From Littorina saxatilis (taxonomy: Eukaryota; Mollusca; Gastropoda; Littorinimorpha; Littorinidae), in NCBI RefSeq assembly GCF_037325665.1, contig NC_090261.1:63907411-63971410 (forward strand): DNA of 64,000 nt. The letters run 5' to 3'. The notes below the pieces were generated by a model. It saw only the letters and a program-made list of their open reading frames with translations, was not told where the DNA came from and did not search any database. Position 1 is the stretch's first letter. Each line of letters begins with the position of its first letter. Of this stretch, positions 1 through 11,900 are shown one piece after another. Both the position numbers and the translations under genes were made by a program.

Positions 1-2012
1 CGGAGTAATGGGATAAATAGCTTACACACTCCGAGTTCTGATTATCTTGCATATTGTGTAACCTATATACAACTGCTTGCTACTTTTGGAGGCAAATTTG
101 ATTGAAGAAAAATTCGATCCTCTGTTTTTGTTAATATCCGTGTTACGATTCAGGACGATACGTTCATATCCGTGCAACGATTTAGGAGGAGACATATATG
201 TCCTTGTAAATATTGTAGCCAAAGCTGAAAAAATGCTTTTGGGTTAGCAGGGGGAAGGAATATTTTCATGAGATTGTTTTAACACCACCCCCCCCCCCTC
301 CCCAACATAAAAAAAAATCAAAGTTTTTTTTTTTTAAATTTGGATTTTGCTAGGATTTTACGTACAACTAATTAAAAAAATTCGATTTGATTGAGAACCT
401 TGTTCCAGATGTACATAGACATTAGGTTAAAACTGTATTCTAAATGTCTGTTTGAATATTGTAGTTATTTTTGACATTTTCATTGATTTCATGTCCACTG
501 ACTCCATGTAACACGTGACAGGTAGAACGCAGATTTGACCTGTTTTGAACATGATGTTACTTTTTTTGTGGTGCTTTGATGTTCCATAATTACCTAATCT
601 TCAAAATATGAATGTATCCTAAAGGTCTATTTAATATCACAGTTGTCATTTATAACATTTTGAATAATTTCATGTCCACTCACACAGTGTAACATGTGAC
701 ACGTAGAATGCTGTTATGACTTGCTTTTAACATGTTTTGCTATTGTTTCTGTTTTCATATTCCATAAATAACCTAATCTTTAGATTGTAAATGAAAAGTT
801 AGTGTATGTATAACATTCTGGTTGTTATTTCAAATATTATGAATATTTTCATGTCCATCAATATTTTTGTAACACGTGACACCTACAACAACATGTTTAA
901 CTAGTTTGAGCAAACTGTAACAACTTTTAGGGATATTTTTAACATGTGTCAGTGTTTCTGTTGAAGTGTTATATTTTATTTTAGGGTTTATACTTCTTGT
1001 GGTTACTTAGCAGAAAGTATCAGTTTTGACTTTTATGATGTTTGAGCGTTTTGCGACATTACGTGACACTGCATTCAAGATTTGGCTCCAAATGTACTTT
1101 TAAAGACTGATAATGCTTCTGCAGGGTCTGTTTACTAGAAATAAATCATTACCAGTTGTATGAAATGATATTAATGGCTTCTGTGGTCAGTTTTGTTGCA
1201 CATGTGGCTTTTCTCAAAATTGGCGTTTTATGGCATATTATCAAACCGTACACATTTCCCAAATGCACAAACCATTCTTTTATTACACAAATGTGTTCAT
1301 CAAAGACTAATGTATCACTTAAAACACCAAAAAAAAATCAACTGAAAAGGTTTAGTTTGTCACAAATGTCCAAGCACCCCCCCAGCACCTTTTGGCAAAG
1401 CCTCATTTACAAACTTCCATGGTTTGATGACCTTCACACATCTGCCAAGTATGGTTGACCCTCTTAGCATTTCAAGGTCACAGCAGGGTCAAATTTGTGC
1501 TAAAAAGTAAGAAATGAATTTTTTTTCAACGTTTATCGAGCTAGAGCTTTAAAACTGGCGGGTTTTTATAACCTTCAGACACGAACCAATCGGTCAGCCC
1601 TTTTCAAATGTCACGATCAATTTCGAGTTAAATAATGAACAAGTATAATTACCTTCAATGCAGAGCAGAGTGTAATGACTCTGTGTGTGTTTGTACATGT
1701 ATTGATTACGGATGCATGTTACTCGCGACGAAAGTGAGTTGTAAAAGGGTTGCTCTTCTTCCAATGAAAAAAACTAATATAAAACGAGAAAAAACCCACC
1801 ATAATTCCCTTACACACGCTGAACCATTTAATGGGAACTCAAGTTCTCGCCAAACTATTGCTGATTGTATACTAAAAAGTGGCTAATTGTCAGAGGTGTT
1901 GCCTCCTGTTGGTTCTGTGTGTAAACAACATTTCCATTTGATGACAGTTAGAAGGTGTACACATTAGCCAAATATTCACGCAATAATAGCCATTATTGTG
2001 TCTTGTATTCAG
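1..2012. other. Upstream intron or flank, no coding exon recognised
   Basis: AT-rich sequence with poly-T and poly-C runs near 290-340. Between about 405 and 960 three to four degenerate units of roughly 170-180 bp recur, each with a 'catgtccact' core followed by a 'gtaacacgtgac' core. Bases 1350-1620 resemble an interspersed repeat also seen at 11.9-12.4 kb, including a TCAAGGTCA at 1472-1480. The open frames here are short, lack splice logic with the EGF chain and show no recognisable domain. Because the EGF exon at 2013 begins in phase 1, this stretch is most simply an intron. Confidence 0.5.
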
Positions 2013-2126
2013 ACATAGATGAGTGTGTGGGTGCCCCCTGTCAGAACGGTGCTAACTGTGTAGATCAGGTCAACGGCTACCTGTGTCAGTGTGCACCTGG
2101 TTATACAGACCTACAGTGTCAGACAG
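2013..2126 (+). CDS. EGF-like exon 1 (type A)
   Basis: 114 bp, phase 1-1, flanked by 'ttcag' and 'gtaagt'. Encodes one complete six-cysteine EGF-like domain starting D-I-D-E-C and ending C-Q-T-G. It differs from its siblings in having G for S in the C1-C2 loop (C-V-G-A-P-C, so the O-glucose serine is missing) and A-N-C before C3, so the O-fucose Thr is also missing. Confidence 0.85.
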
Positions 2127-2890
2127 GTAAGTGATAACAATTCATTCTCTGAGCAGTGCTGACATCATTCTGATCATCATCGCTCCACGGCTATCGCCAG
2201 TTATCTCTCTGACCGGACGCTAAAGTCCTACGCGAATCTATCAAAACAAGAATACAGAGTTATCTCCCATATGTTGTTCGCGAGCAGTGTTCGCGAGACG
2301 AAAATGATTGCAGATTGGCCGACTTCGACAGTGATCTCCGTTCTGTTCTTCACAGTTATTAGAAAGACATCGTTCTAAGGTCAAAACAAGTCGAAATTTT
2401 GGGACTGCTGCCGGAAGGAGACCGTAATATATGGTTACATCACGTCAACTGGTTACAGAAAAAATCGTCTGCTCCAGCGAGTGCCGAAACAAAACGGTTG
2501 ATTATCACGTGACATTTTTGCCATATTTAGAGTTGTGTGCACAGTAAATACAGCCGCAAAAAATAGCTCGCTTGAAACTGTCTTACATATCATATCATGA
2601 CAATTCCTTTGTAATTTAAAAATTGCACAACACCATGAAAAATCATTATCGACGATCGCGAATCTGCTTACATCCATAACACATTACGAAAAGATCTAAA
2701 TATGTAAAAAATCGATTTCCTCGCCAGACAAGGAAACTCAAGGCATCCTGTCAGGGATAGAATGAGCCGAACTCATTTTGACCTGAGGTCAGCATGTGCT
2801 GACATTTGATACGTTTTTCTGTGTACGTTCTGTCAATGTGCACCTGGTAAACGTTCTTTTCCCGTCTTTATTTGCACACACTAAGGTGTA

Positions 2891-2943
<53 letters not shown>

Positions 2944-2944
2944 G

Positions 2945-2979
<35 letters not shown>

Positions 2980-5900
2980 GCTATCTAGCAAAACGCATAT
3001 TCACACATTTTGATGCTTAAAACATGGTAGCCGGCAATGGTCGTGAAACGTGTAATTTATTGCCTGTTTTGAACACGCTTGACACACACTCAAAGACGGT
3101 TGTGAGTTCGTACATATAGTAACAAACAATGCAGACAATAGTGCCTTTATAATTCCTGCTTCCAGTCTTAGAGCTTTATCAATTCAAGCTATTCACTCTT
3201 CAAACTTTACTTCCAGACATAGACGAGTGTGCGAGCAGCCCTTGTCAGAACGGAGGCACGTGTCATGATGACGTCAACTCTTACACTTGCGTCTGTGCTC
3301 CTGGATACTCAGGTGTTAACTGTAATGGAGGTGAGATGTTACCTGTTATGGAGGTGAGATGTTACCTGTAATGGAGGTGAGATGTTACCTGTTATGGAGG
3401 TGAGATGTTACCTGTAATGGAGGTGAGATGTTACCTGTTTTGGAGGTGAGATGTTACCTGTAATGGAGGTGAGATGTTACCTGTTATGGAGGTGAGATGT
3501 TACCTGTAATGGAGGTGAGATGCTACCTGTTTTGGAGGTGAGATATTACCTGTAATGGAGGTGAGATGTTACCTGCAATGAAGGTGAGATGTTACCTGTA
3601 CTGGAGGTGAGATGTTGCCTGTACTGGAGGTGAGATGTTACCTGTACTGGAGGTGAGATGTTACCTGTAATGGAGGTGAGATGTTACCTGTAATGGAGAT
3701 GAGATGTTACCTGCAATGGAGGTGAGATGTTACCTGTTATGGAGGTGAGATGTTACCTGTAATGGAGGTGAGATGTTACCTGTTATGGAGGTGAGCAGAG
3801 CCTGAATTGGATTGTAAAAGTGATTGTGAGGTATCTACTGTATATACAGGAACTCTTTCGTCAATGCATGGGAGTGTATTGTGTGTCGAGGCGGGCAAAC
3901 TTTTCTGCGTTTTCTCTGGAGCTGTTTCTGTTTCTTGGTATTAATTCCGCTGTGAAAAAGCTAAAAGAAAATCCACGATATTAAACCAAACTGATTTGTG
4001 TCGTATATGATTGTTTAAGTGCAGGTGTCAATGCAGAATGTGCACAGCGTCTCAAAAAGGGTGTGAGGGTTCAATGCAGAATGTGCACAGCGTCACAAAA
4101 AGGGTGTCAGGGTTCAATGCAGAATGTGCACAGCGTCTCAAAAAGGGTGTGAGGGTTCAATGCAGAATGTGCACAGCGTCACAAAAAGGGTGTCAGGGTT
4201 CAATGCAGAATGTGCACAGCGTCTCAAAAAGGGTGTGAGGTTTCAATGCAGAATCTGCACAGCGTCTCAAAAAGGGTGTGAGGTTTCAATGCAGAATATG
4301 CACAGCGTCTCAAAAAGGGTGTCAGGGTTCAATGCAGAATGTGCACAGCGTCTCAAAAAGGGTGTGAGGGTTCAATGCAGAATGTGCACAGCGTCTCAAA
4401 AAGGGTGTGAGGTTTCAATGCAGAATCTGCACAGCGTCTCAAAAAGGGTGTCAGGGTTCAATGCAGAATGTGCACAGCGTCTCAAAAAGGGTGTGAGGTT
4501 TCAATGCAGAATTTGCACAGCGTCTCAAAAAGGGTGTGAGGGTTCAATGCAGAATGTGCACAGCGTCTCAAAAAGGGTGTGAGGGTTCAATGCAGAATGT
4601 GCACAGCGTCTCAAAAAGGGTGTGAGGGTTCAATGCAGAATGTGCACAGCGTCTCAAAAAGGGTGTCAGGGTTCAATGCAGAATGTGCACAGCGTCTCAA
4701 AAAGGGTGTCAGGGTTCAATGCAGAATGTGCACAGCGTCACAAAAAGGGTGTCAGGGTTCAATGCAGAATGTGCACAGCGTCACAAAAAGGGTGTCAGGG
4801 TTCAATGCACAATGTGCACAGCGTCTCAAAAAGGGTGTGAGGGTTCAATGCAGAATGTGCACAGCGTCTCAAAAAGGGTGTTAGGGTTAGGGTTCAATGC
4901 AGAATGTGCACAGCGTCACAAAAAGGGTGTCAAGGTTCAATGCAGAATGTGCACAGCGTCTCAAAAAGGGTGTCAGGGTTCAATGCAGAATGTGCACAGC
5001 GTCTCAAAAAGGGTGTGAGGGTTCAATGCAGAATGTGCACAGCGTCTCAAAAAGCGTGTGAGGGTTCAATGCAGAATGTGCACAGCGTCTCAAAAAGGGT
5101 GTGAGGGTTCAATGCAGAATGTACACAGCGTCTCAAAAAGGGTGTGAGGGTTCATTGCAGAATGTACACAGCGTCTCAAAAAAGGGTGTGAGGGTTCAAT
5201 GCACAATGTGCACAGCGTCACAGAAAGGGTGTGAGGGTTCAATGCAGAATGTGCACAGCGTCACACAGGGTGTGAGGGTTCAATGCACAATGTGCACAGC
5301 GTCACAGAAAGGGTGTGAGGGTTCAATGCAGAATGTGCACAGCGTCACACAGGGTGTGAGGGTTCAATGCACAATGTGCACAGCGTCACAGAAAGGGTGT
5401 GAGGGTTCAATGCAGAATGTGCACAGCGTCTCAAAAAGGGTGTGAGGGTTCAATGCACAATGTGCACAGCGTCACAGAAAGGGTGTGAGGGTTCAATGCA
5501 GAATGTGCACAGCGTCACACAGGGTGTGTAGTTTCCCACTTCTAACATTTCTCTCCGTGTCTGACTGACATTTTGATCTGACAGATGTGGACGAGTGTGT
5601 GAGTGCCCCCTGTCAGAACGGCGCTACCTGTGTAGATCAGGTCAACGGCTACCTGTGTCAATGTGCACCTGGTTATACAGACCCACAGTGTCAGACAGGT
5701 ATGTACGTATTTTAACCTTGAACAGTATTTTGACTAATTATAGAATAATAACAGCCGTGGCATACTTGCTTGAAGTGGCATTACGCCTGACGCTGAATGC
5801 GTAATCCAGCAAAACATTTTCTTTGCAAGTTTTGTCAAACGCATGTGTCGAAAGAATTGACTATTGTACACTATTTTCTCTTTGGACTGGTAACAGTCAG

Positions 5901-8900
5901 TACTCATCATTTCCGAGGTTGATTAATATTTGGCAGTAATGCAAGCAAATACGTCGTTTTACAAAAACTGAAACATTTTGTTCTCACTACATTTATACAT
6001 GTGCGTGCTGTCGCTTTGGGTCAAATTGACAGAGTAGTTTCCCTTGTTTCCAGACATAGACGAGTGTGTGAGTGCCCCCTGTCAGAACGGTGGTACCTGT
6101 GTAGATCAGGTCAACGGCTACCTGTGTCAATGTGCACCTGGTTATACGGACCTACAGTGTCAGACAGGTAAGACAGGTGTGTTTTCTTTTTCTTGGGCAG
6201 CACAGCTTATCGATTGACAGAGAATAGGCTTTCAAGAGCATACCTTTCAATATCGTCATTCCCGAGTAACTAAAGTAGGAACATTCCTACCTTCTTTATG
6301 TCGAATTTGTACTGTTGGTCTACTTGTTCGAGTGCTCAAGTCAATAACACTGAATATTAGTAAAAGTAGTTAAATGCAGCATGAATTTTACTGTCAGATG
6401 TAAGTACCTTTGATGTAAAGTCAGATGTAGGTAATCCTTCGTGCATGGTAGATATAAAAGGAGATGCATTATTTTGTGTAACTCTTGTGACATATGTCCA
6501 GACCAGTGTAACTCTTGTGACATATGTCCAGACCAGTGTAACTCTTGTGACATATGTCCAGACCAGTATAACTCTTGTGACATATGTCCAGACCAGTATA
6601 ACTCTTGTGACATATGTCCAGACCAGTGTAACTCTTGTGACATATGTCCAGACCAGTGTAACTCTTGTGACATATGTCCAGACCAGTATAACTCTTGTGA
6701 CATATGTCCAGACCAGTATAACTCTTGTGACATATGTCCAGACCAGTGTAACTCTAGTGACATATGTCCAGACCAGTATAACTCTTGTGACATATGTCCA
6801 GACTAGTGTAACTCTAGTGACATATGTCCAGACCAGTATAACTCTTGTGACATATGTCCAGACCAGTGTAACTCTTGTGACATATGTCCAGACCAGTATA
6901 ACTCTTGTGACATATGTCCAGACCAGTATAACTCTTGTGACATATGTCCAGACCAGTATAACTCTTGTGACATATGTCCAGACCAGTGTAACTCTAGTGA
7001 CATATGTCCAGACCAGTATAACTCTTGTGACATATGTCCAGACCAGTGTAACTCTAGTGACATATGTCCAGACCAGTGTAACTCTAGTGACATATGTCCA
7101 GACCAGTATAATTATTCTGTTTCACTACATTCTTGTCACCTTATAAGAATCATTTACGAATTGTGTATATTCTATAACCATTGTGCTTTTTGTTTCTGCA
7201 CGACGTCAAAGAGAACCGTCAATGACCACCTGTGTTCGTTACAATGTCACGTGGTCACGAACTGAAACGCACGTTCACATCGTTCCAGACATAGACGAGT
7301 GTGCGAGCAGCCCGTGTCAGAACGGAGGCACGTGTCATGATGACGTCAACTCTTACACCTGTCTCTGTGCTCCAGGATACTCAGGTGTCAAGTGTAATGG
7401 AGGTGAGTCTCCAGTAACACCCATCGCATGACGTGAGTACTCAGTGACAGTAGACTGAGTGTTCCCAGCGCTGTGTTGTTGTGTCAAGCTTAGCCTTGGT
7501 CGTATGTTTGTTGTATAGTTGTCTTCAAGTCAGATGGTGAAAACAAACTTTTCTGATTGATTTGCAGATGTGGACGAGTGTGTGAGTGCCCCCTGTCAGA
7601 ACGGCGCTACCTGTGTAGATCAGGTCAACGGCTACCTGTGTCAGTGTGCACCTGGTTATACAGACCTACAGTGTCAAATAGGTAACTTGCATGAAGTCTT
7701 CCAAGTGTAGATTGCGGCTTGATATTTCCTGTTGGTGAGGGTATACAGTCCCAACAAACAAGGGACATGTTAAGAAGTAGAGTTTCCTCGATCATTTGCG
7801 TGAACCACTGGTAAGTTTGCTTCACCGAACATTTGTATTCCTCTGTTTATCCTCTCGTTATTTTCAGATATCGACGAGTGTGTGAGTGCCCCCTGTCAGA
7901 ACGGTGCTACCTGTGTCAGTGTGTGAGCGCCCCCTGTCAGAACGGTGCTACCTGTGTCAGTGTGTGAGTGCCCCCTGTCAGACCGGCGCTACCTGTGTCA
8001 GTGTGTGAGTGCCCCCTGTCAGACCGGCGCTACCTGTGTCAGTGTGTGAGTGCCCCCTGTCAGAACGGTGCTACCTGTGTCAGTGTGTGAGCGCCCCCTG
8101 TCAGAACGGTGCTACCTGTGTCAGTGTGTGAGTGCCCCCTGTCAGACCGGCGCTACCTGTGTCAGTGTGTGAGTGCCCCCTGTCAGACCGGCGCTACCTG
8201 TGTCAGTGTGTGAGTGCCCCCTGTCAGAACGGTGCTACCTGTGTCAGTGTGTGAGTGCCCCCTGTCAGAACGGTGCTACCTGTGTCAGTGTGTGAGTGCC
8301 CCCTGTCAGAACGGTGCTACCTGTGTCAGTGTGTGAGTGCCCCCTGTCAGAACGGTGCTACCTGTGTCAGTGTGTGAGCGCCCCCTGTCAGAACGGTGCT
8401 ACCTGTGTCAGTGTGTGAGTGCCCCCTGTCAGAACGGTGCTACCTGTGTCAGTGTGTGAGCGCCCCCTGTCAGAACGGTGCTACCTGTGTCAGTGTGTGA
8501 GCGCCCCCTGTCAGAACGGTGCTACCTGTGTCAGTGTGTGAGCGCCCCCTGTCAGAACGGTGCTACCTGTGTCAGTGTGTGAGCGCCCCCTGTCAGAACG
8601 GTGCTACCTGTGTCAGTGTGTGAGTGCCCCCTGTCAGAACGGTGCTACCTGTGTCAGTGTGTGAGCGCCCCCTGTCAGAACGGTGCTACCTGTGTCAGTG
8701 TGTGAGTGCCCCCTGTCAGAACGGTGCTACCTGTGTCAGTGTGTGAGTGCCCCCTGTCAGAACGGTGCTACCTGTGTCAGTGTGTGAGCGCCCCCTGTCA
8801 GAACGGTGCTACCTGTGTCAGTGTGTGAGCGCCCCCTGTCAGAACGGTGCTACCTGTGTCAGTGTGTGAGTGCCCCCTGTCAGAACGGTGCTACCTGTGT

Positions 8901-11900
8901 CAGTGTGTGAGTGCCCCCTGTCAGAACGGTGCTACCTGTGTCAGTGTGTGAGTGCCCCCTGTCAGAACGGTGCTACCTGTGTCAGTGTGTGAGCGCCCCC
9001 TGTCAGAACGGTGCTACCTGTGTCAGTGTGTGAGCGCCCCCTGTCAGAACGGTGCTACCTGTGTCAGTGTGTGAGCGCCCCCTGTCAGAACGGTGCTACC
9101 TGTGTCAGTGTGTGAGTGCCCCCTGTCAGACCGGCGCTACCTGTGTCAGTGTGTGAGTGCCCCCTGTCAGACCGGCGCTACCTGTGTCAGTGTGTGAGTG
9201 CCCCCTGTCAGAACGGTGCTACCTGTGTCAGTGTGTGAGTGCCCCCTGTCAGAACGGTGCTACCTGTGTCAGTGTGTGAGTGCCCCCTGTCAGAACGGTG
9301 CTACCTGTGTCAGTGTGTGAGTGCCCCCTGTCAGAACGGTGCTACCTGTGTCAGTGTGTGAGCGCCCCCTGTCAGAACGGTGCTACCTGTGTCAGTGTGT
9401 GAGTGCCCCCTGTCAGAACGGTGCTACCTGTGTCAGTGTGTGAGCGCCCCCTGTCAGAACGGTGCTACCTGTGTCAGTGTGTGAGCGCCCCCTGTCAGAA
9501 CGGTGCTACCTGTGTCAGTGTGTGAGCGCCCCCTGTCAGAACGGTGCTACCTGTGTCAGTGTGTGAGTGCCCCCTGTCAGAACGGTGCTACCTGTGTCAG
9601 TGTGTGAGCGCCCCCTGTCAGAACGGTGCTACCTGTGTCAGTGTGTGAGTGCCCCCTGTCAGAACGGTGCTACCTGTGTCAGTGTGTGAGTGCCCCCTGT
9701 CAGAACGGTGCTACCTGTGTCAGTGTGTGAGCGCCCCCTGTCAGAACGGTGCTACCTGTGTCAGTGTGTGAGCGCCCCCTGTCAGAACGGTGCTACCTGT
9801 GTCAGTGTGTGAGTGCCCCCTGTCAGAACGGTGCTACCTGTGTCAGTGTGTGAGTGCCCCCTGTCAGAACGGTGCTACCTGTGTCAGTGTGTGAGTGCCC
9901 CCTGTCAGAACGGTGCTACCTGTGTCAGTGTGTGAGCGCCCCCTGTCAGAACGGTGCTACCTGTGTCAGTGTGTGAGTGCCCCCTGTCAGACCGGCGCTA
10001 CCTGTGTCAGTGTGTGAGTGCCCCCTGTCAGAACGGTGCTACCTGTGTCAGTGTGTGAGCGCCCCCTGTCAGAACGGTGCTACCTGTGTCAGTGTGTGAG
10101 CGCCCCCTGTCAGAACGGTGCTACCTGTGTCAGTGTGTGAGCGCCCCCTGTCAGAACGGTGCTACCTGTGTCAGTGTGTGAGCGCCCCCTGTCAGAACGG
10201 TGCTACCTGTGTCAGTGTGTGAGCGCCCCCTGTCAGAACGGTGCTACCTGTGTTAGTGTGTGAGCGCCCCCTGTCAGAACGGTGCTACCTGTGTCAGTGT
10301 GTGAGCGCCCCCTGTCAGAACGGTGCTACCTGTGTCAGTGTGTGAGCGCCCCCTGTCAGAACGGTGCTACCTGTGTCAGTGTGTGAGCGCCCCCTGTCAG
10401 AACGGTGCTACCTGTGTCAGTGTGTGAGTGCCCCCTGTCAGAACGGTGCTACCTGTGTCAGTGTGTGAGCGCCCCCTGTCAGAACGGTGCTACCTGTGTC
10501 AGTGTGTGAGCGCCCCCTGTCAGAACGGTGCTACCTGTGTAGATCAGGTCAACGGCTACCTGTGTCAGTGTGTGAGTGCCCCCTGTCAGAACGGTGCTAC
10601 CTGTGTAGATTAGGTCAACGGCTACCTGTGTCAGTGTGTGAGTGCCCCCTGTCAGAACGGTGCTACCTGTGTAGATCAGGTCAACGGCTACCTGTGTCAG
10701 TGTGCACCTGGATACACAGACCTTCAATGTCAAATAGGTAAGTTTTATGAAGTATGTGCGAATTCAATTGTATAACTGTTTGACATTTCTGTTGGTGAAG
10801 GGTTGAAGCAACCAAGCGGCATAATAAAATAAATTAAAAAAATGGTAAGTTATTTGAAAGTTTCATTTATGACAGAACAAAACACTACATTCATAACATT
10901 AGATTTGTGATGAAATGTTTTGTGACGTCATAATTGTAACGTTCCAATAACAAACCTTTCTTTTATTTTTTTTCTAAATTTCTAAACGTTCCCAGTCTAT
11001 CTGGTTTTGGATTTAAACGTTCCCAGTCTATCTGGTTTTGGATTTAAAGGAGTGGCATGTTTTAAAGTCTATTTTCCTCGATTTTGTTCCAGAAACCACC
11101 GACAAATTTGCTTCACCAAAACCTGTGAATTACTCTTTGTGTCTGATGGTTTACTTTCAGACATAGATGAGTGTGTGAGTGCCCCCTGTCAGAACGGTGC
11201 TACCTGTGTAGATCAGGTGAACGGCTACCTGTGTCAGTGTGCACCTGGTTATACAGACCTACAGTGTCAGACAGGTTTGTTTTATGAAGTATCTCCGAAG
11301 TGAACTGCTGCTTGAAATTCCCTGTTGGTGATAGGATAAGAATGTTAAGAAATAAGCATTAACTTTTGATGTCTTTGACCATTTCCGTGACTCGTTGTCA
11401 TGCTTGCTTAACAAGATTTATCTTACTTCACTGCATTTTCTTTTACGTCGACTGATTAATTTTTCAGACATTGACGAGTGTTCGAGTGCTCCCTGTCAGA
11501 ACGGTGCTACCTGTGTAGATCAGGTCAACGGCTATCTGTGTCAGTGTGCACCTGGTTATACCGACCAACAGTGTCAGACAGGTAAGAAACAAACCATTTT
11601 TTACCCAGAGATAAATCATTATTTTCCTGCGTCAGGAGACAAAAGAAAATGTCGAAAAGATTGCAGTTTTGGAATTGTTTCAAAGTTATATATAAGTTGT
11701 CGACAAAGTTTAGTTTCTAAATCAAAATGTGTTTGGTGGAAATGTACCAGAAGAGTTAATTTTGAACGTTTTTTGGACTCCCTTGAGTATAAGGAGAGTC
11801 AAAGTAGTGAGCAGTCAGTGTCAGGCCCGCCGTACCACTCTCCATAGTCGAGAAACATGTCCTCATGGTTTCGTCAAAACCTTTTTTCAAGAAAGAGCCT

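Noticed and set aside
4878-4893. TTAGGGTTAGGG telomere-like string
   Set aside because: Only two hexamers, produced by a 6-bp duplication within one 43-bp unit; not an interstitial telomeric array.
4011-5445. Plus-strand frames rich in M-C-T-A-S-Q-K-G-C
   Set aside because: Cyclic reading of the 43-bp minisatellite in an intron; no splice support and the cysteines are a by-product of the unit.
7868-10737. CRISPR-like array
   Set aside because: Units are contiguous without unique spacers and derive from the EGF exon; the genome is eukaryotic.
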